Assembly (NCBI GenBank): GCA_018334735.1
Contig: JAGXLK010000271.1
Coordinates: 1-5,002 of the forward strand
Origin: Planctomycetota bacterium
GTDB taxonomy: Bacteria; Planctomycetota; Brocadiia; SM23-32
Reading direction: 5' to 3'
DNA: 5,002 nt
Positions 1 to 5,002 of this stretch are shown in pieces. A program made the position numbers and the translations under genes. The notes under the pieces are model-generated. The model was not told the origin of the DNA, ran no database searches, and worked only from the letters and a program-made list of their open reading frames with translations. The first letter of the stretch is position 1; every line of letters begins with the position of its first letter.

Positions 1-1
1 G

Positions 2-142
2 GAGATAGATGTAAGTGGCAGCTTCTGGTAGTTTATCGTCGGAGAAACCGCCAACTGGCGGCTGGCGCCGCTCCCGGAGGGCGAACCGCTGTTTTTAGAC
101 TCAGATTACAGGCTGTGTACCGAGATCAGATGCGAAATATAG
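2..142 (+). pseudogene. Possible decayed 3' end of an unrecognised gene
   Basis: The plus-strand frame starting at base 2 gives EIDVSGSFW, a TAG stop at 29-31, then about 36 residues beginning FIVGETANWRLAPLPEGEP and continuing LFLDSDYRLCTEI before a second TAG at 140-142. The stretch after the first stop has the composition of real protein, with few rare residues and balanced charge. The next frame (99 to about 207) also looks protein-like in part (SARSFWGAVYNNYTF), which would fit an additional frameshift. I do not recognise a family. It could be the end of a gene entering from the left that has acquired a stop, or chance. The window edge prevents a decision. Confidence 0.2.
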
Positions 143-186
143 TGCAAGGTCTTTCTGGGGTGCAGTTTATAATAATTATACCTTCA

Positions 187-234
187 GGTTCGTGAGAAAT
201 GCGGGTTAAAGTCTCATTCAACCCATGCGAAACC
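187..234. terminator. Hairpin downstream of the oxidoreductase gene
   Basis: The core is GGGTTAAA (203-210), loop GTCTCA (211-216) and TTCAACCC (217-224): an 8-pair stem with one wobble pair and a 6-base loop. Outside an asymmetric internal loop, GGTTCG (187-192) can pair with CGAAACC (228-234) around one bulged A. It lies 60-107 bases beyond the stop codon of the leftward gene, so it could stabilise or end that transcript. Neither side is followed by a clear run of T, so it is not a classical intrinsic terminator. Confidence 0.35.
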
Positions 235-293
235 ATTAACCTAAGGTAGTATCGCATCGAATTCATCGAACCGGAATGGCCCCGGGAAGGCGA

Positions 294-1328
294 TTATTCA
301 TATGTGGTTTTCATTGCCTCACCGCTCTTCGCGCTTTTGTTCGCGAGGTCGAGGATATGAATAGGCCGGCGAGCCCATTCAGCGGTGATGATCAACGGTT
401 CGTCTCCCGTGAGATGGTCGGCAATATTCTGATAGAAACGCCACCCCTCGCTCTGGGGATTGTTGCCCTTGCGGATTACCTGCGTGCCGTTTTCATGGGT
501 GATCGTCTTCCAGGAACCGCCTTCAAAAATGTATGTCCCGTCCGTTCCCGTAATTTCCAGCTGGCCCTCTTTCGGATTACTGTCGATGCTCGTCATGCGC
601 AGAGAAAGAAGTTGCCCATTATCGAAACGAACAATTGCTGTTGCCTCGTCTTCGTTTGTATCTTCTTTCCATTTGGTTTTCGAGCCCCAGTGTCCGCTCA
701 CGGCATAGCCGTTTACCTCTCTCATGTTACCGTCAAGGATCTGGAGGCTGTATTCGAGAAGATGAACGCCCCAGTCATAGAGAATTCCTCCCGAAATGCT
801 TTTGCTGCTACGCCACCAGTCTCCCGGTTGTCCGTAACCGCCCATATGGGCCTCAATCCGCAGAACCTCCCCGATAACGCCTTGGTCGCGTATTTGTTCG
901 ACCGCACGCAAAATGCAGCCGTCCCAGTGGCGGTTGTGGTACGTCGAAAGGATTACATCATTTGATCTCGCTGCCTCGATCATCTGGTCGCATTCCTCGG
1001 TGGTAATCGCCAGCGGTTTTTCGCAGACCACGTGACGTCCAGCGTTCAGGCATTGGAGAGCCAACTCGGCGTGCGTATTATGTGGGGTGATAATCACCAC
1101 GAGATTCACATCGGATTCTGCCAACATCTCGGCGGACGACGTGTATGTTTCGATCCCGGGAAAATCCTCTTCGGCCACCTGCAGGCGTTCTTCATCGAGA
1201 TCCGCCACCGAAACCGGAGTCATCCCGGCCTTCTTCATCTCGTTCAGGTGCTGCTGGCCCATATTGAACGCGCCACCGTAACCAATTACACCAACTTTGA
1301 TATCGTTTGCTTGATCGAATTTCGCCAC
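294..1328 (-). CDS. Gfo/Idh/MocA-family NAD(P)-dependent oxidoreductase
   Basis: The 344-residue protein belongs to the glucose-fructose oxidoreductase / inositol dehydrogenase / MocA family, soluble enzymes that oxidise or reduce sugar or polyol hydroxyls with NAD(P). An N-terminal Rossmann fold (about 1-125) opens with a glycine-rich loop, GVIGYGG at 13-19, and ends in the family signature EKP at 103-105. The C-terminal substrate domain carries GGILYDWGVHLLE at 180-192. Lys104, Asp185 and His189 match the usual catalytic Lys-Asp-His set. There is no signal peptide. The frame is open 18 codons upstream to an ATG at 1382, but GTG at 1328 is preferred: AGAGGT lies 8 bases upstream and homology begins just after it. 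Length is normal. It is transcribed alone, divergently from nrdJ. The loop GYGGAFNMGQQH resembles a subgroup I associate with Planctomycetes and Verrucomicrobia. Family is secure; the substrate is unknown. Confidence 0.93.
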   Translation of the reverse strand: MAKFDQANDIKVGVIGYGGAFNMGQQHLNEMKKAGMTPVSVADLDEERLQVAEEDFPGIETYTSSAEMLAESDVNLVVIITPHNTHAELALQCLNAGRHVVCEKPLAITTEECDQMIEAARSNDVILSTYHNRHWDGCILRAVEQIRDQGVIGEVLRIEAHMGGYGQPGDWWRSSKSISGGILYDWGVHLLEYSLQILDGNMREVNGYAVSGHWGSKTKWKEDTNEDEATAIVRFDNGQLLSLRMTSIDSNPKEGQLEITGTDGTYIFEGGSWKTITHENGTQVIRKGNNPQSEGWRFYQNIADHLTGDEPLIITAEWARRPIHILDLANKSAKSGEAMKTTYE

Positions 1329-1335
1329 TGCTTCT

Positions 1336-1341
1336 ACCTCT
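1336..1341 (-). promoter_or_regulatory. Ribosome binding site of the oxidoreductase gene
   Basis: Read on the minus strand this is AGAGGT, eight bases upstream of GTG at 1328 counted from the end of GAGG. The alternative ATG at 1382 would add 18 residues with no resemblance to the family N-terminus. This site therefore decides the start in favour of GTG. Confidence 0.7.
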
Positions 1342-1367
1342 GAGAAATGAGTACGGAAAACAAGTTT

Positions 1368-1388
1368 AATCCCGCAACGCACGGGATT
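1368..1388 (-). promoter_or_regulatory. Leader hairpin upstream of the oxidoreductase gene
   Basis: AATCCCG (1368-1374) and CGGGATT (1382-1388) form a perfect 7-pair stem around a 7-base loop. If the promoter at 1420-1447 is used, the structure falls in the 5' untranslated leader, about 40 bases upstream of the GTG start. On the minus strand it is followed by AAACTTGTTTTCC, which is T-rich but not a proper U-tract, so an attenuator is not supported. It could equally be an inverted-repeat binding site in DNA. Confidence 0.4.
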
Positions 1389-1419
1389 GCTTCACCGAGA
1401 CACGGCCACAATGCGGCTC

Positions 1420-1447
1420 ATTGTAACCGCATCTTGTTCCAGTGCAA
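1420..1447 (-). promoter_or_regulatory. Candidate sigma-70-type promoter of the oxidoreductase gene
   Basis: Read on the minus strand, TTGCAC (1447-1442) is followed after 16 bases by TACAAT (1425-1420). The -10 element matches five of six consensus bases; the -35 shares its leading TTG. Transcription would begin near 1412, leaving a leader of about 85 bases that contains the 1368-1388 hairpin. It is the best candidate I found on this strand, but the sigma-factor preferences of this organism are unknown. Confidence 0.4.
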
Positions 1448-1769
1448 ACCCGGGCACGAATTCCTGTATGTGAGTAGTCTGGCCGTCAAATAAGACTCAT
1501 TTTGCCAATCAGCAACACCGACTCCATTGCTTACCATAGACTTTGATGGCCTCAGGCTCAGTTCTCTTTTTCGGTTCTGTAGTCATAAGATATTTCAAAA
1601 CTTAGCTTTCCGGTAAAATCGTATCCCATTGGTTGCCGACGTGAAAGCTGGAAGTCCGTGGAAACCTGCGTAACAGAGAGGCAAAAAATGCCAGTAGGCT
1701 GACATCCCACAACAAATAGCCATCGCGCGAACAAGTTCATTGACTCCCAACAAGGGTTCCTTCGTCTGG

Positions 1770-1788
1770 CACTGATCGGCCCACTGAT
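1770..1788 (+). repeat. Heptamer direct repeat upstream of nrdJ
   Basis: CACTGAT occurs at 1770-1776 and again at 1782-1788, so the copies are offset by 12 bases. The pair ends three bases before a candidate -10 box at 1791-1796. Directly repeated half-sites abutting a promoter are a common arrangement for a transcription-factor site. It does not resemble the NrdR box expected at many ribonucleotide reductase genes, and two heptamers can arise by chance. Confidence 0.35.
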
Positions 1789-1790
1789 GT

Positions 1791-1796
1791 TAAAAT
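1791..1796 (+). promoter_or_regulatory. Candidate -10 box of nrdJ
   Basis: TAAAAT matches five of six bases of TATAAT and lies 54 bases upstream of the chosen nrdJ start. No good -35 hexamer is found 16-18 bases upstream; that position is occupied by the CACTGAT direct repeat, which could suit an activator-dependent promoter. A TTGACT hexamer at 1740-1745 is too far away to pair with it. Confidence 0.25.
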
Positions 1797-1834
1797 GCAT
1801 TACTTTGTCGCGGCAGTCGCCTCGAAAGCATAAT

Positions 1835-1840
1835 GAGGAG
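1835..1840 (+). promoter_or_regulatory. Ribosome binding site of nrdJ
   Basis: GAGGAG lies ten bases before ATG at 1851. An in-frame ATG at 1833 would add six residues, but it overlaps the first base of this site and has no comparable sequence upstream. The site therefore favours the 1851 start. Confidence 0.6.
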
Positions 1841-1850
1841 CGCGCAAGCC

Positions 1851-3818
1851 ATGATCATTGAGGTCGACAGATACGGCCCTTTTGAGCTGCAAGACGATTT
1901 TTTGCGACATTACCACGACCTCGATGTGCCGTGGGGATTCGGCGCGCTTTCCTGGATTACCTTCAAACGCACCTACAGCCGAAACGGCGAAAAATGGTGG
2001 GAAACCTGCCGACGCGTCATCGAAGGTATGTTCACGGTCCAAAAAATCCATTGCCAGGAACGCGCGCTCCCGTGGGATGAAAAAAAGGCACGAAATTTCG
2101 CCCGTAAAGCATACGAGCGGATGTTCCAGTTCAAGTGGACCCCGCCCGGCCGTGGCCTCTGGATGATGGGCACACAGTTTATGTACGACCGGGGAGGCGC
2201 GGCTCTCAACAACTGCGGGTTCGTCTCAACCGCCGAACTCCACCACGACTACGCCGCCCCGTTCATCTGGATGCTCCGCATGTCGATGCTCGGTGTCGGG
2301 GTCGGTTTCGATACCCGCGGCAAAGGCAAAGTCAAGATCCAGCGGCCAGAACAATCCGAAAAACCATTCACGATCCCTGATAGCCGCGAAGGTTGGGCCG
2401 AAGCGCTGGGAAAACTGCTGAGTGCCTACGCCAACGGCACGCCCCTACCCTCAGACTGGGACTACAGCGAAATCCGTCCCAAAGGCACTCCTCTGGAAAG
2501 TTTCGGAGGTATCGCCAGCGGACCCGAGCCGCTCCGTCGAATGCTCGAAAGTCTCGAAGAACTTTACAATCAATACGCCGGACAAAAAATCGATTCCCGC
2601 CTCATCGTCGATACCATGAACATGGTCGGACGCTGCGTGGTCGCCGGAGGTATCAGGCGCTCGGCGCAGGTTGCCCTCGGCGAAGCCGATGACCGGCAGT
2701 TCCTGGACTTGAAGCAAGATGAAGACAAAGTCGCGGATTACCGCTGGGTCTCCAACAATTCCATCCTCGCTACCGTGGGCATGGACTACGACTACGCCGC
2801 ACAACGAACGATCGACAACGGGGAACCGGGATACCTGTGGCTGGAAAATGCCCGGTCGTACGGCCGGATGAACGATGCTCCCAATGAAGCCGATTCAGCG
2901 GCCATGGGCACCAACCCCTGCGTCGAACAGACCCTCTGGGACCGCGAACTGTGCTGTCTGGTGGAAACGTATCCTGCCCACCATGAGAACCTTGAAGACT
3001 TCAAGGAAACCCTCCGCGTTGCCTTCCAGTACGCGAAAACTGTGACCTTGGTTCCGACGCAGCAGAAAAAGACAAACGCCGTCATGGGACGCAACCGCCG
3101 GATCGGTTGCTCGATGACGGGTATCGTGCAGGCGATCAACCGTATCGGGTACCGTTCATTCTTTCGCTGGTGCGACAAATCATACGATTTTATCCAGCAT
3201 CTGGACGCTCAATATTCGGACTGGCTCTGTATCCCCCGTTCAATTAAGACCACCTCCGTAAAACCATCCGGGACGGTCAGCCTGCTGGCTGGCGCCACTC
3301 CTGGAGTCCACTGGGAACACGCGCCGTACTACGTCCGCCGACTTCGCGTTTCCGAAAATCACCCCATGGTCGAGATGTGCCGCAAAGCCGGATACGAAAT
3401 CGAACCCGACCGTTATGCCGACAACACCATGGTGGTATCGTTCCCGGTCCACATCGAAGGTCTGGAACGCTCGAAATCAGAAGTTCCCCTCCGTGAAAAA
3501 GTCGACCTGGCCGCGCAAATGCAATACTACTGGTCTGACAATCAGGTCAGTATCACGGCCGAGTTCGATCCTGAATCCGAAGGCCGGCAAATTCCCCGCA
3601 TCCTCGAAGCCTACGAAGACCGCCTGAAAGCCCTCGTTTTCCTCCCGTCCCGAGAACACGGCTACGAACAACCGCCCTACGAAGAGATCTCAAAACAAAA
3701 ATATGAGAAGTTGAATGGGAAAGTAAAACCCCTTCAAGGCGAACTCGAGCACGAAGAATCGCTGGAAGCCCGATTCTGCGAAGGCGGGATCTGCGAGGTA
3801 ACGGAGGCGGACGATTAG
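1851..3818 (+). CDS. nrdJ: Adenosylcobalamin-dependent ribonucleoside-triphosphate reductase (class II)
   Basis: This 655-residue cytosolic enzyme reduces ribonucleoside triphosphates to deoxy forms for DNA synthesis, using a thiyl radical made by cleaving coenzyme B12, so it works with or without oxygen. It matches the monomeric RTPR type known from Lactobacillus leichmannii. Visible landmarks are WGFGAL and KRTYSR (about 29-44), NNC with Cys122, GVGVGFD (148-154), GGIRRSA (275-281), NPCVE (365-369) with probable thiyl Cys367 and Glu369, Cys378 eleven residues later, KPSGTVSLLAG (481-491), and the C-terminal shuttle pair Cys643/Cys648 in CEGGIC. These correspond to L. leichmannii Cys119, Cys408, Glu410, Cys419, Cys731 and Cys736, with identical short spacings. 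No N-terminal ATP-cone is present. At 655 residues it is shorter than the 739-residue L. leichmannii enzyme, with loss on both sides of the thiyl region. All key residues are present, so I expect it to be active. Start chosen for GAGGAG ten bases upstream. Confidence 0.96.
   Translation: MIIEVDRYGPFELQDDFLRHYHDLDVPWGFGALSWITFKRTYSRNGEKWWETCRRVIEGMFTVQKIHCQERALPWDEKKARNFARKAYERMFQFKWTPPGRGLWMMGTQFMYDRGGAALNNCGFVSTAELHHDYAAPFIWMLRMSMLGVGVGFDTRGKGKVKIQRPEQSEKPFTIPDSREGWAEALGKLLSAYANGTPLPSDWDYSEIRPKGTPLESFGGIASGPEPLRRMLESLEELYNQYAGQKIDSRLIVDTMNMVGRCVVAGGIRRSAQVALGEADDRQFLDLKQDEDKVADYRWVSNNSILATVGMDYDYAAQRTIDNGEPGYLWLENARSYGRMNDAPNEADSAAMGTNPCVEQTLWDRELCCLVETYPAHHENLEDFKETLRVAFQYAKTVTLVPTQQKKTNAVMGRNRRIGCSMTGIVQAINRIGYRSFFRWCDKSYDFIQHLDAQYSDWLCIPRSIKTTSVKPSGTVSLLAGATPGVHWEHAPYYVRRLRVSENHPMVEMCRKAGYEIEPDRYADNTMVVSFPVHIEGLERSKSEVPLREKVDLAAQMQYYWSDNQVSITAEFDPESEGRQIPRILEAYEDRLKALVFLPSREHGYEQPPYEEISKQKYEKLNGKVKPLQGELEHEESLEARFCEGGICEVTEADD
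3803..3807 (+). promoter_or_regulatory. Shine-Dalgarno-like GGAGG at the nrdJ end, possible coupled start
   Basis: GGAGG in the last codons of nrdJ lies ten bases before GTG at 3818, whose G is the last base of the nrdJ TAG stop (TAGTG). That GTG is in frame with the downstream transferase and the frame is open from it through the ATG at 3887. It would add 23 hydrophilic residues and imply translational coupling with nrdJ. The ATG itself has no clear ribosome binding site. Against it, the added segment lies outside the family homology and uses codons unlike the flanking genes. Confidence 0.4.
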
Positions 3819-3886
3819 TGCCGGCTACCCATGAAACTTATAGGTCTTATCGCGGCAAAGCAGACACCCCAAAAAAGTTGGAAAAA

Positions 3887-5002
3887 ATGCGCGTCCTCCT
3901 AACCGTTTTCGCACGTTTCCCTGAACCGGGAAAAGTCAAAACCCGTCTCGCCGAGGGTATCGGCGAATCCGCGGCCTGCAGTTTCTACCGCGCCTGCGCC
4001 GAACGAACGTTCCGAAGGGCCTCCAAATGGGCCGAATCATCCGGCCGTAACCTGCACATCTACACCACCAATCCCCAGGATCAGCGGTGGCAAAAATGGC
4101 TGGGAGGAGGATGGGCTCTTCACCCTCAGTGCAGCGGCGATATCGGTGTTCGGATGCGCGAAGCACTGGAACAGGGGCTTTCGGACGGATACGATGCCGT
4201 GCTGTGCATCGGCACGGACGCACCCGGATTGACACAGAAACATCTTGAGGAAGCGTGCGTCGCTCTCCGCAATGCTGACACCGTAATCGGACCCTCTCGC
4301 GACGGCGGTTACTACTTGATCGGACTGAAGCGACCGGTTCCCGAACTTTTCGAAGATATGCCCTGGAGTACCAGCGATGTTCTCAAGGAAACCCAGCAGA
4401 AAGCCAGAGCCGCCGGCGTCGACCTCCGCTTAATTTCGGCTCTGAACGATGTGGATACGGCCTCGGATCTGCGGGGCGGGGCCGGCAAAGTTTCGGCCAT
4501 TATCCCCACCTTGAACGAAGAAGATCAGATCGCAACACTGCTGGCCTCGGTCAAAAACCTCGGTGTGAATGAAATCATTGTTGCCGACGGCGGCAGTGAC
4601 GACGCCACAGTCGAGCGTGCTACGCGCAGTAGTGCGAAGGTAGTTGAATCGGTACCCGGGCGCGGCCCCCAGCTGAACGCGGGCGCTCAGGCCGCCGAAG
4701 GCAGTACTCTCTGGTTCATCCACGCCGATACCGAACCCCACCCCCTCGCCCTGTGGGAACTTGGTCAGGCACTACGTCGTCCCGAAATAGTCGGGGGCGC
4801 CTTCGAGATCCATCTTCACCCCCTGACGCCATTTTTGAAGATTCTCGAGTGGGCAATCAACTGCCGGACGCGGCATACATCCAGTCCGTACGGGGACCAG
4901 GCGATCTTCGTGCGACGCAGTGTGTTTGAACATATCGGCGGTTTCCCGGACTGGCCGCTGATGGAGGATGTCGAGCTGGTTCGGCGGATGCGCCGAGTCG
5001 GG
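3887..5002 (+). CDS. Two-domain arsenosugar-type glycosyltransferase (TIGR04282-TIGR04283 fusion), 3' truncated by window
   Basis: One frame runs without a stop from ATG 3887 to the window edge (372 residues seen). Residues 1-195 resemble TIGR04282/DUF2064, a nucleotidyltransferase-like fold: FARFPEPGKVKTRL (8-21), GDIGVRM (84-90), GTDAPGLT (109-116), GPSRDGGYYLIGL (135-147), PWSTSDVL (159-166), DVDTASDL (188-195). Residues 201-372 resemble TIGR04283, a GT family 2 transferase: SAIIPTLNEE (203-212), VADGGSDDAT (232-241), GRGPQLNAGA (258-267), HADT (279-282), GDQAIFVRR (336-344), PLMEDVELVRRM (357-368). Both families are associated with arsenosugar biosynthesis and usually occur as neighbouring genes. 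Only about five residues separate the domains. No membrane segment or signal peptide is seen. It follows nrdJ by 68 bases without a terminator, so cotranscription is likely. ATG 3887 is chosen because homology starts there; GTG 3818 is a serious alternative. Family assignment is strong, the exact reaction uncertain. About 50-70 residues are probably missing. Confidence 0.88.
   Translation, partial: MRVLLTVFARFPEPGKVKTRLAEGIGESAACSFYRACAERTFRRASKWAESSGRNLHIYTTNPQDQRWQKWLGGGWALHPQCSGDIGVRMREALEQGLSDGYDAVLCIGTDAPGLTQKHLEEACVALRNADTVIGPSRDGGYYLIGLKRPVPELFEDMPWSTSDVLKETQQKARAAGVDLRLISALNDVDTASDLRGGAGKVSAIIPTLNEEDQIATLLASVKNLGVNEIIVADGGSDDATVERATRSSAKVVESVPGRGPQLNAGAQAAEGSTLWFIHADTEPHPLALWELGQALRRPEIVGGAFEIHLHPLTPFLKILEWAINCRTRHTSSPYGDQAIFVRRSVFEHIGGFPDWPLMEDVELVRRMRRVG

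Larger units (their letters stand above)
1..293. other. Spacer without a convincing gene
   Basis: No frame here reads as an intact gene. The forward frame beginning at base 1 stays open for about 65 codons to a TGA near 199, but its product is arginine-rich and does not look like a folded protein. The frame beginning at base 2 looks more protein-like but contains an internal stop. The right half is more AT-rich and holds a 13-base perfect palindrome at 168-180 (TATAAT-A-ATTATA), a hairpin at 187-234 and a tandem CATCGAA repeat at 255-270. The leftward oxidoreductase gene ends at 294, so its 3' end and termination signal should lie here. Confidence 0.6.
1329..1850. other. Divergent spacer between the oxidoreductase gene and nrdJ
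   Basis: These 522 bases separate two genes transcribed away from each other, so both promoters should lie here. Short open frames exist on both strands: minus 1558-1800 (80 codons), plus 1347-1493 (48 codons) and a minus-strand 25-codon frame beginning within the 80-codon one. None has a Shine-Dalgarno sequence or a recognisable product. Base composition is less biased than in the genes. There is a small GGCA/TGCC hairpin with a five-A loop at 1680-1692. No tRNA, mobile element or clear riboswitch was recognised. The candidate promoters, hairpin and direct repeat are listed separately. Confidence 0.7.

Noticed and set aside
276..965. 229-codon plus-strand open frame antisense to the oxidoreductase gene
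   Set aside because: It lies wholly or almost wholly opposite a clear Gfo/Idh/MocA gene with catalytic motifs, and its product has no recognisable features. It is a shadow frame.
1347..1493. 48-codon plus-strand frame (begins MSTENKFNPATHG)
   Set aside because: It has no ribosome binding site and overlaps the leader and promoter of the leftward gene. The histidine- and cysteine-rich product is not recognisable.
1740..1745. TTGACT as a -35 box for nrdJ
   Set aside because: No -10 hexamer lies 15-19 bases downstream; the only good -10 is 45 bases away.
1767..1780. Sigma-54 promoter suggested by TGGCAC
   Set aside because: The required GC of the -12 element is one base out of register and the TTGC sequence is missing.
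1640..1790. Possible cobalamin riboswitch upstream of nrdJ
   Set aside because: GGAAGTCCGTGGAAACC faintly recalls the riboswitch core, and GCCCACTG the B12 box, but the consensus elements are broken and out of order. B12 riboswitches also usually repress B12-independent isoenzymes, not nrdJ. A covariance-model search (Rfam cobalamin) would settle it.
1558..1800. 80-codon minus-strand open frame in the divergent spacer
   Set aside because: No Shine-Dalgarno sequence precedes its ATG, the product resembles no family I know, and it would cover the candidate nrdJ regulatory region.
3831..3901. 23-codon frame beginning MKLIGLIAAKQ between nrdJ and the transferase
   Set aside because: It is too short, overlaps the transferase start in another frame and resembles no known leader peptide.
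4430..4741. 103-codon minus-strand frame opposite the transferase
   Set aside because: The plus-strand frame carries dense GT2 motifs across the same bases; the minus frame is a shadow favoured by GC-rich third positions.

Overview
This window looks like bacterial chromosome with moderate GC and no RNA genes, insertion sequences or CRISPR. It holds three protein genes. The Gfo/Idh/MocA oxidoreductase type, a cobalamin-dependent class II ribonucleotide reductase, an arsenosugar-type glycosyltransferase and roomy spacers together suggest an environmental bacterium. The PVC group (Planctomycetes, Verrucomicrobia, Lentisphaerae) or a similar lineage such as Poribacteria or Hydrogenedentes fits. 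This placement is an inference from protein style, not a phylogenetic result.

Layout. Positions 1-293 have no convincing gene: there is a possible decayed coding remnant near the left edge and a hairpin at 187-234 that may end the leftward gene. Positions 294-1328 (minus strand) encode a complete 344-residue Gfo/Idh/MocA-family NAD(P)-dependent oxidoreductase, starting at GTG behind a good ribosome binding site. Positions 1329-1850 are a 522-base divergent spacer with a plausible promoter and leader hairpin for the leftward gene, and a weak promoter with a heptamer direct repeat for the rightward gene. Positions 1851-3818 (plus strand) encode a complete adenosylcobalamin-dependent ribonucleoside-triphosphate reductase (nrdJ, RTPR type) with all five expected catalytic and shuttle cysteines. 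From 3887 to the right edge, one uninterrupted reading frame joins two glycosyltransferase-type domains, resembling TIGR04282 (DUF2064) and TIGR04283 (GT family 2), both associated with arsenosugar biosynthesis. It is cut by the window end.

How the genes relate. The oxidoreductase is transcribed away from the other two and its substrate cannot be read from sequence. nrdJ and the fused transferase lie on the same strand with no visible terminator between them, and a Shine-Dalgarno sequence at the end of nrdJ precedes a GTG overlapping its stop codon, so cotranscription is plausible. I see no obvious biochemical link between deoxynucleotide synthesis and arsenosugar assembly. The most interesting object is the two-domain transferase. 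No wholly new system is evident in these 5 kb.
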